From assembly GCA_039800005.1 (NCBI GenBank), contig JBDLRN010000082.1:1-28853 (forward strand): 28,853 nucleotides of DNA, given 5' to 3'. The position numbers and the translations under genes were made by a program. Positions 1 through 8,121 of the stretch are shown in pieces. This DNA is from Casp-actino8 sp039800005 (GTDB lineage Bacteria; Actinomycetota; Acidimicrobiia; Acidimicrobiales; Ilumatobacteraceae). The stretch's first letter is position 1. Every line of letters begins with the position of its first letter. Under the pieces are notes generated by a model. The model was not told the DNA's origin, did not search any database, and saw only the letters and a list, made by a program, of their open reading frames with translations.

Positions 1-459
1 TGCGACATGGTGGCGTTGGGGGAGCGACAGGTCGTGGTCGACTGCGACGTGTTGCAGGCCGACGGTGGCACACGGACGGCGAGCATCTGTGGCGGCTATC
101 TGGCCCTGCACGACGCGCTCACCCGACTCGTTCTGGCCGGATCGATCACGGCTCATCCGTTGCACTCTCTGTGCGCGGCAGTGAGCGTGGGCATCGTCGA
201 CGGCGTACCGGTGGTCGATCTCCCATACGTGGAAGACAGTCGCGCGGAGGTCGACATGAACGTCGTGATGTTAAGGGGATCCGGAGATTCCGGGACGTCG
301 GCGGGTCGCTTCGTCGAAGTGCAGGGAACCGCCGAAGGCATGTCGTTCAGTCGAAGCGAACTCGACTCGTTGCTCGGTCTGGCCGAGGGCGGTCTGGCCG
401 AGGTGTTTTCTCTCCAGGAAGAGATGATCTCGGTTCCACCCGTGCTACGACGAAGTTGA
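1..459 (+). CDS. rph: Ribonuclease PH, C-terminal part (5' end outside window)
   Basis: The open frame runs in from the window edge, so only the last 152 codons are visible. RNase PH is a phosphorolytic 3'-5' exoribonuclease that trims tRNA 3' ends. The visible part carries the family's conserved core, DCDVLQADGGTRTASICGGY, followed by the helix ALHDALTRLV and the second core strand AAVSVGIVDGVPVVDLPYVED. Near the end the EVQGTAEG segment and the helix starting FSRSELDSLLGLAEGG match the usual C-terminus. The next gene, rdgB, starts 7 bases after the stop; an rph-rdgB pair is a common arrangement in actinobacteria and firmicutes and suggests co-transcription. The family call is secure; the N-terminus and promoter cannot be seen. 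Confidence 0.95.
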   Translation, partial: CDMVALGERQVVVDCDVLQADGGTRTASICGGYLALHDALTRLVLAGSITAHPLHSLCAAVSVGIVDGVPVVDLPYVEDSRAEVDMNVVMLRGSGDSGTSAGRFVEVQGTAEGMSFSRSELDSLLGLAEGGLAEVFSLQEEMISVPPVLRRS

Positions 460-466
460 GATCTGT

Positions 467-1126
467 GTGACTTCGCTCGAGCTTCACTGTGCCTCGGCCA
501 ATCCCGACAAAGTGCGCGAGATCGAGGAGTTGTTCCGGGAGAATTTCGGCGTCGGAGTCGTACTGCTTCCGCGTCCGTCTCATGTTTCCGATGTCGACGA
601 GACGGAAGACTCTCTCGCGGGAAATGCACGTCTCAAGGCTCGAGCGATCGTCGACGCCACCGGTAAACCGGCGGTGGCCGACGACACCGGACTGTTCGTG
701 GAGGCTCTGCCGGGCGAATTGGGTGTTCGAACGGCGCGGTACGCGAGCGACCGGCCCGACCACGCGACCGATCCCTACGGCGCGAATCGACGAAAACTTC
801 TGGAGAGTTTGGAATCACGGGGCTGTCTCACGCCCGAGTCGCGCCGAGCCCGTTTCGTGACCGTGGCGTTGGTGCTGTGGCCGGACGGTCGGGAGCTCGT
901 CGTGGAAGGTGAGTGTCGGGGAACCATTGCTCTCACCGAACGGGGCGAGCACGGTTTCGGTTTCGATCCATTGTTCGTCCCGGAGGAATCTTCCGATACA
1001 GGTCCGAATGAACGTCCTGACCTGACCTTCGCCGAACTGGGCGACGAGATCAAGAACACCATCTCGCACCGGGCGCGAGCGTTCCAGGCCCTCGCCCGAG
1101 AACTCCGAGAGCTACCAGCCGCGTAG
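467..1126 (+). CDS. rdgB: XTP/dITP diphosphatase (HAM1/RdgB family)
   Basis: A 219-residue Ham1-like NTP pyrophosphatase that hydrolyses non-canonical purine nucleotides (dITP, XTP) to the monophosphate, keeping them out of DNA and RNA. Visible family motifs are the N-terminal substrate loop SANPDKVREIEELF (residues 10-23), the acidic metal-binding stretch AVADDTGLFVEAL (69-81), the GFGFDPLFVP motif (163-172) and the C-terminal SHRARAF (200-206). The GTG start at 467 is chosen because the family begins a few residues before the S-x-N-x-x-K motif and because it lies just after the rph stop. No strong Shine-Dalgarno is visible, so coupling to rph is likely. The last 15 bases overlap the 3' end of the convergent gene on the minus strand. 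Confidence 0.93.
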   Translation: MTSLELHCASANPDKVREIEELFRENFGVGVVLLPRPSHVSDVDETEDSLAGNARLKARAIVDATGKPAVADDTGLFVEALPGELGVRTARYASDRPDHATDPYGANRRKLLESLESRGCLTPESRRARFVTVALVLWPDGRELVVEGECRGTIALTERGEHGFGFDPLFVPEESSDTGPNERPDLTFAELGDEIKNTISHRARAFQALARELRELPAA

Positions 1127-2227
1127 ATCGACCGGCCAGGTCTCGAGGATCGACGCATCGCCACCGAGTGACACGTCATCGACGAGATGCATGTTGGCGT
1201 GCATCGCCACGGTCGGATCGACATGGGCCGGACGCACGAGAACACGGGAGCCGAGAGTCGGGAAATCATGTTTCGAGGACCTCTCCCCGAAACTCAGCGT
1301 CGTGTGTTCGTCGCTGCAGAACCAGATGCTCGCGCTGTTCTTTTCTTCGTGGATGGTCGGGTTGCCGTGATCCATCCCCAGAGACTTGAGTCCCACGTCG
1401 ATCACGCTCCAGGATCCGGGAGTTCCCGGCTCCCCCGTACGTGAGATCACTGTTCCCACGACGAACAACGCTTGCCGGAAAGGCAAGTCGAGCGTGCCGT
1501 AGTGCGTGTCCATGAGCGCGTAACTCCCGGCCTGAACTTCGTTCACACGCGACAGAACGGGATGAGTCGGGTCGTAGAGATCCCACGTGCCGGTGCCGCC
1601 GGCCGAGACGATCGAACATCGAGAATCCCGTTCGACTGCGTCGAGAACCACGTCGAACGTGTCGACGAGAACCGTCATCGACTCGAGAACCTTCGCACGT
1701 TGTGTGTCGCGATCGGGGAGCGCCATCAGGTGGCCTTCGTAGCCCATCACTCCACGCACGACGAGGCCGCGTGATCGCGTGAGTCGAGCGAGGTCGGGTG
1801 CATCGTGGGGCGCGCAGCCGCAGCGGGGGAGACCGACGTTCACGTCGATCAGAACATCGGTGATGCCCGCCTCGGCGGCGGCGTCGATCGTCTCGGGAGA
1901 ATCGCCGGCGACGATCACCGTCACCCCGGACCGTCGCTGAGCGTCACGCATGGCCTGGAGTCGATGAGGATCGAGCGTCTCGTTGGCGAGCAGCATCTCG
2001 GTGCCCACGCCGGCGTCGATCATGCCCACCACTTCACGCGGTGTGGCGCAGGTGAAGGTGTGATGTCCCGCGAGCACTTGCCGAGCAGCGAGCGAGGTGC
2101 ACTTGTGGGCTTTCACGTGAGGACGAAGGGTGAGGCCTGGACGAGTGGTGGCCATCGTGCCGAGATTGAACGAGAAAGCCCCGGCGTCGATGACCAGTGC
2201 TGGCGTGGGCAGATCGCCGAGTTTCAC
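1112..2227 (-). CDS. D-threonine aldolase / D-serine dehydratase-like PLP enzyme (fold type III)
   Basis: A 371-residue member of the alanine-racemase-like fold-type-III PLP family. The N-terminal TIM barrel opens with LPTPALVID, and RPHVKAHK (35-42) carries the expected Schiff-base lysine, K39. The C-terminal beta domain has RPAHVDPTVAMHANMHLV; H335 and D337 match the H-x-D metal site of D-threonine aldolases better than the H-C zinc pair of DSD1-type D-serine dehydratases. Known members cleave D-threonine to glycine and acetaldehyde, or deaminate D-serine; the substrate here is not established. The GTG start at 2227 places LPTPALVID at the usual position. It lies 12 bases after the tandem-GNAT gene on the same strand, so the two are probably co-transcribed. 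Its 3' end overlaps rdgB tail to tail by 15 bases. Confidence 0.85.
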   Translation of the reverse strand: MKLGDLPTPALVIDAGAFSFNLGTMATTRPGLTLRPHVKAHKCTSLAARQVLAGHHTFTCATPREVVGMIDAGVGTEMLLANETLDPHRLQAMRDAQRRSGVTVIVAGDSPETIDAAAEAGITDVLIDVNVGLPRCGCAPHDAPDLARLTRSRGLVVRGVMGYEGHLMALPDRDTQRAKVLESMTVLVDTFDVVLDAVERDSRCSIVSAGGTGTWDLYDPTHPVLSRVNEVQAGSYALMDTHYGTLDLPFRQALFVVGTVISRTGEPGTPGSWSVIDVGLKSLGMDHGNPTIHEEKNSASIWFCSDEHTTLSFGERSSKHDFPTLGSRVLVRPAHVDPTVAMHANMHLVDDVSLGGDASILETWPVDLRGW

Positions 2228-2239
2228 GCCACGAGTCTC

Positions 2240-3208
2240 TCAGAGCACGATCTCGCTGGTGACCATCCGGAAATGATCGACGAATCCGAGACCGCGGTAG
2301 ATGCGATGGGCCCCCGAGGGGTTGTCGGCGTCGACGCCGATCATGGCGTGAGTGAGTCCCGCGTTGCGAAAGCCGTGCATGGCGTGGACGACGAGGGCCG
2401 ACGCCACACCACGTCCGCGGTTCGAGGCGAGAGTGCCCAGCGTGCCGATCCACGCTTCGCGATGGCCGTGGATCTCGTCGTCGGCTGGGTATCGCCGTGC
2501 GAGCAGAACGGCCACGATCTCGGCCGTGATCTCGTCACGCGCGACGGCGGAGAGGTCGGGTCGGGCGCCGTACCCGTGCACCATTTCGTTCCAACCTTCC
2601 GGCGTGGTGGGAACCGATCCCCAATGATCGGCGAAGGCACTGTTCTTCACCGCGAGGGCCGACTGCACGTGGGCAGGTTCGGTGGGCCAGGGTTCGATCG
2701 TGATTCCGGAGGGAATCACCAGGTCGGGGAGACGGTCGAGCGGCCGCTTCAAGTCGTCGAACCAACGAACGTCGACGAAACCCATCTCGTGGTGAAGTCG
2801 GGCGGCGGTCGTGTTGGCGGACGACCGTGACACTCGAATGGCTCGCTCCGGGTGACCGCTGAGTGACGACTCGGAGCTCAGCAGTTCGCGGGCATGGTCG
2901 ATCCCCCACGACATGAGTTCGCGGCCCAATCCTCGTCCCCGATGCTCCGGGTCGACGTACCCCTCGATGTCGCACCGCTGCGGTGCCGTCGCGGACGGAA
3001 GGTGGAGAGTCCAGGCGATGCCGGCGATCCGACCGGTGTCGAGACGGACGACTCGAACGTCGCGATCCGTCGTCGTGAGGCTCGAGTTCAACTCGTGCTG
3101 CAACTCGTCGGCCGTCGATCTGATCGGGGGGCCGTCGACGGCGTGGCACCGGTTCAGGAGGTCGGCCACCTGGGGGGTCTCGCTGAGTGACAGAGGTGTG
3201 AGTGTCAT
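2240..3208 (-). CDS. Tandem GNAT-domain acetyltransferase
   Basis: A 322-residue protein with two GCN5-type acetyltransferase domains. The first has the acetyl-CoA pyrophosphate loop HRGRGLGREL at 89-98 after the strand CDIEGYVDP; the second has NRGRGVASALVVHA at 263-276 followed by NPSGAHRIYRGLGFV (296-310), the typical GNAT C-terminal segment. The second site looks the better conserved. The two-domain layout and length recall mycothiol synthase MshD, but many tandem GNAT proteins of this size have other or unknown substrates, so no symbol is given. The ATG at 3208 is preferred over an upstream in-frame start at 3265, because the longer form would run back into the tRNA-Leu. The gene lies 30 bases downstream of that tRNA on the same strand and may be read from its promoter. 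It precedes the D-threonine-aldolase-like gene. Confidence 0.8.
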   Translation of the reverse strand: MTLTPLSLSETPQVADLLNRCHAVDGPPIRSTADELQHELNSSLTTTDRDVRVVRLDTGRIAGIAWTLHLPSATAPQRCDIEGYVDPEHRGRGLGRELMSWGIDHARELLSSESSLSGHPERAIRVSRSSANTTAARLHHEMGFVDVRWFDDLKRPLDRLPDLVIPSGITIEPWPTEPAHVQSALAVKNSAFADHWGSVPTTPEGWNEMVHGYGARPDLSAVARDEITAEIVAVLLARRYPADDEIHGHREAWIGTLGTLASNRGRGVASALVVHAMHGFRNAGLTHAMIGVDADNPSGAHRIYRGLGFVDHFRMVTSEIVL

Positions 3209-3238
3209 GACGTGAGCTTCATGTCTCGGGATTTCTCG

Positions 3239-3320
3239 TGCGGGCGGAGGGACTTGAACCCACACCCCTTTCGGGACAGGAACCTAAATCCTGCGCGTCT
3301 GCCAGTTTCGCCACGCCCGC
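3239..3320 (-). tRNA. tRNA-Leu (anticodon UAG)
   Basis: On the minus strand, GCGGGCG (3320-3314) pairs with CGCCCGC (3246-3240), closing a 7-bp acceptor stem with discriminator A at 3239. The anticodon arm is CAGGA-TTTAGGT-TCCTG, giving anticodon UAG (reads CUA/CUN). The long variable arm CCC-GAAA-GGG makes it a class II tRNA, consistent with leucine. The T arm is GTGGG-TTCAAGT-CCCTC: four of five pairs form and the second is a U-U mismatch, an uncommon flaw. CCA is not encoded. The tandem-GNAT gene follows 30 bases downstream. Confidence 0.93.
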
Positions 3321-3385
3321 GAGACGGGTGTTTCCACCCAGCCGTGATGGCACGGGCCGATGCTATGGGTGTCGTGAGCAGGAAA

Positions 3386-3403
3386 CTTTGACAAACTGTC
3401 AAG

Positions 3404-3404
<1 letters not shown>
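3386..3404 (+). promoter_or_regulatory. Inverted repeat over the start of the PLP gene pair (candidate operator/promoter)
   Basis: TTGACA at 3388-3393 and TGTCAA at 3397-3402 form a perfect 6-bp inverted repeat with an AAC spacer; C3386/G3404 also pair. The repeat ends one base before the GTG start codon at 3404. CAAACT (3392-3397) lies 6 bases before the GTG and could be the -10 box of a leaderless promoter, which would put a dimeric repressor site directly on the promoter. No Shine-Dalgarno lies at a useful distance (AGGAA at 3379-3383 is 20 bases away). Operator function is an inference. Confidence 0.45.
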
Positions 3405-4957
<1,553 letters not shown>

Positions 4958-4958
4958 C

Positions 4959-6317
4959 ATGCACCTCCGGTGCGCGTCGTGCAGTCATGTCGTGGCGATC
5001 GACACGACCATGCCGTGGCGATGCCCCTTCGAATCGGGTGATCGCCATCACGTGCTCGTGATCGAGGGCGAGGATTCGTCCGCGCGAGTGACCCCGTTTC
5101 TCGACGACCCGAAACCTTTCCTCGACGACGCCAACCCGTTCGTGCGATATCTGGATCGTCTGGCGTTCCGGGGGTATGCGCACTCCGCGGGGCTCGACGA
5201 CGAGGTGTTGGTCGCACTCGTTCGTGAGCTCGACGCGCGAATCGAGACGGTGGCCGGCACCGGGTTTCGTGTCACACCCCTCGAGATGGCGCCAGGTCTG
5301 GGCGAGTCCCTCGACTTTCCCGGCCGGGTGTGGGTGAAGGACGAGACGCACAATGTGGCCGGCAGCCACAAGGCGCGTCACCTGTTCTCGATCCTCGTGC
5401 ATCTCGTGATCGCCGAACGCACCAAGCGTGCTCCATGGACAAATGAGTCGAGCGGCCCGTCGGGCACAACACCGACTCGTCCGCCGCTCGCCATCTCGTC
5501 GTGTGGGAACGCCGCCATCGCCGCCTCCACACTGGCCGCTGCGGCCGAGTGGCCGATCGACGTGTTCATCCCCGAGTGGGCCGGGGGAGTGGTGGTCGAC
5601 ACTCTCGATCGCCTCGGTGCGCGTGTGCATCGCTGTCCGCGACGCGCCGACGATCCGCCGGGCGATCCGACGGTGTTGCGGTTTCGGGAGGCGGTGGCGT
5701 CGGGATCGATTCCGTTCAGTGTGCAGGGGCCCGAGAACGCCCTGTGTCTCGACGGAGGCCGCACCATCGGCTGGGAGGCTGCCGAGCAATTGCGCACGCA
5801 TGGTCTGACATCTCTCGAGGCCGCGTACGCACAAGTGGGCGGGGGTGCCTTCGCCGCGTCGTTCTCGCGTGGTCTCGGTGAAGGGGGAGTGTCGGCGCCC
5901 TTGGTCGCCGTGCAGACCGAAGGGTGTGCACCGCTGTCAAGAGCCTGGGCGCGGTACCGGGAGTCGGCGAAGACGGCCAACGACCTGGCCGCAGACTGGA
6001 CGCACTACATGTGGCCCTGGGAGCACGAACCGGTGTCTATGGCCGACGGGATCCTCGACGACGAGACCTACGACTGGGTGGTCGATCTGCGCGAGATCGA
6101 GCGCACCGGTGGGCGTGTCGTGGTCGCGCCCGAACCCGTGGTGCGACGAGCGGCCGAGCTCGCGCCGCGTGCGACCGGAATCGACGCGAGTCCCACCGGC
6201 ACGGCCGGTGTGGCCGGACTGCTGCACGACGTCGAGACGGGACTCTTCGCGCCCGGCGTCGCGCCGGAGAAGGATTCCCACGTGCTCGTCGTGTTGTCGG
6301 GTGTACGACGCGGCTGA
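4959..6317 (+). CDS. Threonine synthase-like PLP enzyme (fold type II)
   Basis: A 452-residue protein. The N-terminus LRCASCSH...WRCP (C5, C8, C22) resembles the small cysteine/zinc knuckle seen at the start of many threonine synthases. The PLP core follows: WVKDETHNVAGSHKARH (125-141) with Schiff-base K138 in the S-x-K-x-R context, SSCGNAAIA (180-188) as the carboxylate loop, GGGAFA (294-299) as the phosphate-binding glycine turn, and SPTGTAG (411-417) near the end. Threonine synthase converts O-phosphohomoserine to threonine; related enzymes are threonine/serine dehydratases. No thrA or thrB neighbour is present, and the ~50-residue spacer after the cysteine knuckle is atypical, so housekeeping ThrC is not certain. 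The ATG lies one base after the preceding PLP gene. The stop at 6315-6317 is 30 bases from the convergent carbonic anhydrase gene. Confidence 0.75.
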   Translation: MHLRCASCSHVVAIDTTMPWRCPFESGDRHHVLVIEGEDSSARVTPFLDDPKPFLDDANPFVRYLDRLAFRGYAHSAGLDDEVLVALVRELDARIETVAGTGFRVTPLEMAPGLGESLDFPGRVWVKDETHNVAGSHKARHLFSILVHLVIAERTKRAPWTNESSGPSGTTPTRPPLAISSCGNAAIAASTLAAAAEWPIDVFIPEWAGGVVVDTLDRLGARVHRCPRRADDPPGDPTVLRFREAVASGSIPFSVQGPENALCLDGGRTIGWEAAEQLRTHGLTSLEAAYAQVGGGAFAASFSRGLGEGGVSAPLVAVQTEGCAPLSRAWARYRESAKTANDLAADWTHYMWPWEHEPVSMADGILDDETYDWVVDLREIERTGGRVVVAPEPVVRRAAELAPRATGIDASPTGTAGVAGLLHDVETGLFAPGVAPEKDSHVLVVLSGVRRG

Positions 6318-6347
6318 AGAAATCAGTCGCCGGCGTGATGTCGCGTC

Positions 6348-6860
6348 TCAGGCCTGCACTTCGTGGAGTCGTCCGTCGGCCACGTCGTACACGAAACCGC
6401 GTATGTGTTCTTTGTAGACGATGAACGGGCTCAACTGCAGGCGCCCCATGCTCTGGCGCACGTCTTCGAAGGGGTCACGAAACGACTCGAGAGCCCACCA
6501 CGGTTTGATGCCGCACTCGGCCTCGATCTCGCGTTTGAAGTCGTCTTCGTTCACCCGTTGCAGTCCGCAGTCGGTGTGGTGAATGAGGACGATTTCCTGG
6601 GTGCCGAGCAGTCGCTGCGACAACACGAGTGATCGCACGACGTCGTCGGTCACCACGCCGCCGGCGTTGCGAATGATGTGAGCGTCGCCGTGGCTGAGGC
6701 CGAGCATCTCGAAGATGTCCATCCGGCTGTCCATGCAGGCGACCACGGCCAGATGGCGCCGGGGTGCCAGGGCCAGGTCGTGATCGGAGAAGGATTCGAC
6801 GTACGAGGCATTGTTGGCGACCAGTTCGTCGGTGTTGGGTGAGAACGGGCCGGGAGTCAC
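6348..6860 (-). CDS. Beta-class carbonic anhydrase
   Basis: A 170-residue beta-carbonic anhydrase interconverting CO2 and bicarbonate in the cytoplasm. ACMDSRMDIF (41-50) supplies zinc ligand C42 and the D44/R46 dyad; HIIRNAGGVV (61-70) is the conserved second motif; HHTDCGL (94-100) supplies H95 and C98. The length matches the short actinobacterial subfamily of about 165 residues. The GTG start at 6860 is chosen because any upstream in-frame start would extend across clpP. CAGAAT at 6872-6867, six bases before the GTG, could be a leaderless -10 box. The gene is divergent from clpP, with only 37 bases between start codons. Confidence 0.92.
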   Translation of the reverse strand: MTPGPFSPNTDELVANNASYVESFSDHDLALAPRRHLAVVACMDSRMDIFEMLGLSHGDAHIIRNAGGVVTDDVVRSLVLSQRLLGTQEIVLIHHTDCGLQRVNEDDFKREIEAECGIKPWWALESFRDPFEDVRQSMGRLQLSPFIVYKEHIRGFVYDVADGRLHEVQA

Positions 6861-6884
6861 CCGGTCATTCTGCCCCCTGAGAGG

Positions 6885-6890
6885 TAGCCT
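6885..6890 (+). promoter_or_regulatory. Candidate -10 box for clpP (leaderless type)
   Basis: TAGCCT fits the actinobacterial TANNNT -10 pattern and ends 7 bases before the clpP ATG at 6898. That spacing would start transcription at or next to the start codon. No convincing -35 is visible. Confidence 0.35.
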
Positions 6891-6897
6891 CGGGTGC

Positions 6898-7509
6898 ATG
6901 ACGACGTCGCAACCCGGTATCCCGTCCGGAATCCACGCTCTCGAAGCCGGTGACGGTGGTGGCCGCCCCGACATCTTCACGCGGCTCCTGAAGAACCGGG
7001 TCGTGATGCTCGGGACCGACGTCAATGACGACATCGCCAACCAGATCTGCGCGCAGTTGCTCTACCTCGAAGGTGAAGATGCCGACGCCGACATCTGGCT
7101 GTACATCAACAGTCCGGGTGGATCGGTCACCGCCGGGATGGCGATCTACGACACCATGCAATTCGTGAGCTGTGACGTGGCCACGGTGTGCATGGGTCTG
7201 GCCGCGTCGATGGGTCAGTTCCTCCTCACCGCCGGTGCGGCTGGCAAGCGCTACACCTTGCCGAACGCGCGCATCATGATGCACCAGCCGTTGGCCGGTC
7301 TGCGCGGACAAGCCGCCGACATCGCGATCCAGGTCGAGCAGATCACTTACACCAAGCGCCGCATGGCCGAGCTCACTGCGTTGCACTCCGGTCAGCCGCT
7401 CGAGAAGATCCAGGCCGACGCCGAGCGCGATCGTTGGTTCACCGCCGAGGAAGCCAAGGCCTACGGCCTGGTCGACAAGGTCATCTTGAAGCGCGGCGAG
7501 ATCGTCTGA
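6898..7509 (+). CDS. clpP: ATP-dependent Clp protease proteolytic subunit
   Basis: A 203-residue ClpP serine peptidase, the barrel subunit that degrades proteins unfolded by ClpX or ClpC ATPases. All three catalytic residues are visible: S104 in GLAASMGQFLL, H129 in ARIMMHQPLAG, and D178 in AERDRWFTAEEA. The oligomerisation/oxyanion strand YINSPGGSVTAGMAIYDTM is intact, as is the closing segment AYGLVDKVI. Actinobacteria often carry two neighbouring clpP genes followed by clpX; here only one is present and clpX is not adjacent, so another copy probably lies elsewhere. The ATG at 6898 gives the usual short N-terminal tail. The gene is divergent from the carbonic anhydrase and convergent with a small lipoprotein gene 33 bases downstream. 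Confidence 0.96.
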   Translation: MTTSQPGIPSGIHALEAGDGGGRPDIFTRLLKNRVVMLGTDVNDDIANQICAQLLYLEGEDADADIWLYINSPGGSVTAGMAIYDTMQFVSCDVATVCMGLAASMGQFLLTAGAAGKRYTLPNARIMMHQPLAGLRGQAADIAIQVEQITYTKRRMAELTALHSGQPLEKIQADAERDRWFTAEEAKAYGLVDKVILKRGEIV

Positions 7510-7533
7510 GTTTCCGGGACTGAGATTTTCGGG

Positions 7534-7550
7534 ATCCGTGAATCACGGAT
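7534..7550. terminator. Short perfect hairpin between clpP and the convergent lipoprotein gene
   Basis: ATCCGTG (7534-7540) and CACGGAT (7544-7550) form a perfect 7-bp stem with a 3-base loop. It sits at the 3' ends of two convergent genes and overlaps the lipoprotein stop codon. No U-tract follows on either strand, so intrinsic termination is unproven; it may instead stabilise 3' ends. Confidence 0.35.
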
Positions 7551-8019
7551 TCGTGATCGCCGGTAATTCCGGAAGTTCCGGAATCGTGGTGGGGACACTC
7601 ACCGGGACGCTGCCTTCCACGCCCACCACGTCGGGCATGGTGAGTCCGCAGGTGGTCTCCACCCAGATCGCCACGTCGCGAGCCGAGCGCTCGGTCTTGT
7701 ACGCCGTGTCAGCGAGTTCCTGGCGAGAAGCCGGATCGTCGACGTCGACCTCGGCGGCCTGTCGAACGAGTTCGGTCAGCGCGTTCCATTCCTCGTCGAT
7801 GGCGAGTGGTGTGATGCCGTTCAATTTCTCGTAGCGGCCCACCAGATCGTCGACGTCACCACCGTCGACGAAGGGTCCACCGAGCAGCGGGAGATCGACG
7901 GCCAGTGCACTGCAGAACCGGGTCGCGCTGCGATCGGTGTCGGAACAACTCGTGAGCGCAAACGATGTGAGCGCGGTCGTGGCGACGGCCAGAACGAGAA
8001 AAGATCGACGGCGCGACAT
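7543..8019 (-). CDS. Small putative lipoprotein, function unknown
   Basis: A 158-residue protein with a lipoprotein signal peptide: basic start MSRRRSF, hydrophobic core LVLAVATTALTSFA, and lipobox LTSC with C25 as the likely lipidated cysteine. It should be anchored on the outer face of the membrane. The mature part is acidic and mostly helical in pattern, with FCSALAVDLPLLGG near the start and a cysteine in the VETTCGL segment that could pair with the one at FCSAL. A proline- and valine-rich tail (VPVSVPTTIPELPELP) ends it. I do not recognise the family. The start at 8019 is chosen for the signal peptide; GAAACT seven bases upstream could be a leaderless -10 box. A copy of the 55-bp palindromic repeat lies just upstream, between this gene and divergent yifB. 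Confidence 0.75.
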   Translation of the reverse strand: MSRRRSFLVLAVATTALTSFALTSCSDTDRSATRFCSALAVDLPLLGGPFVDGGDVDDLVGRYEKLNGITPLAIDEEWNALTELVRQAAEVDVDDPASRQELADTAYKTERSARDVAIWVETTCGLTMPDVVGVEGSVPVSVPTTIPELPELPAITNP

Positions 8020-8038
8020 TCCCGACAGTTTCGCACGT

Positions 8039-8093
8039 GGATCTGGTGAGAGTTCTTCACCCATACGGTCGAAAATCCTCACCAGAACACCGG
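8039..8093 (-). repeat. 55-bp dispersed palindromic repeat, copy C
   Basis: By eye this matches 49 of 55 positions of the copy at 22004-22058 in the same plus-strand orientation, and is in reverse orientation to the copy at 21546-21600. It keeps the outer arms (TCTGGTG at 8042-8048 and CACCAGA at 8080-8086) and the CCGG end. The inner stem is weakened: the other copies have TTCACC opposite GGTGAA, while here the second arm reads GGTCGA. It fills most of the intergenic space between the lipoprotein start (8019) and the yifB start (8122). Confidence 0.85.
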
Positions 8094-8121
8094 TCACCGC
8101 GGGCGAGGGGGTACGTCCCAC

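Noticed and set aside
1112..1126. Tail-to-tail overlap of rdgB with the aldolase-like gene as a regulatory device
   Set aside because: A 15-base convergent overlap is common in compact genomes and nothing in the sequence suggests more.
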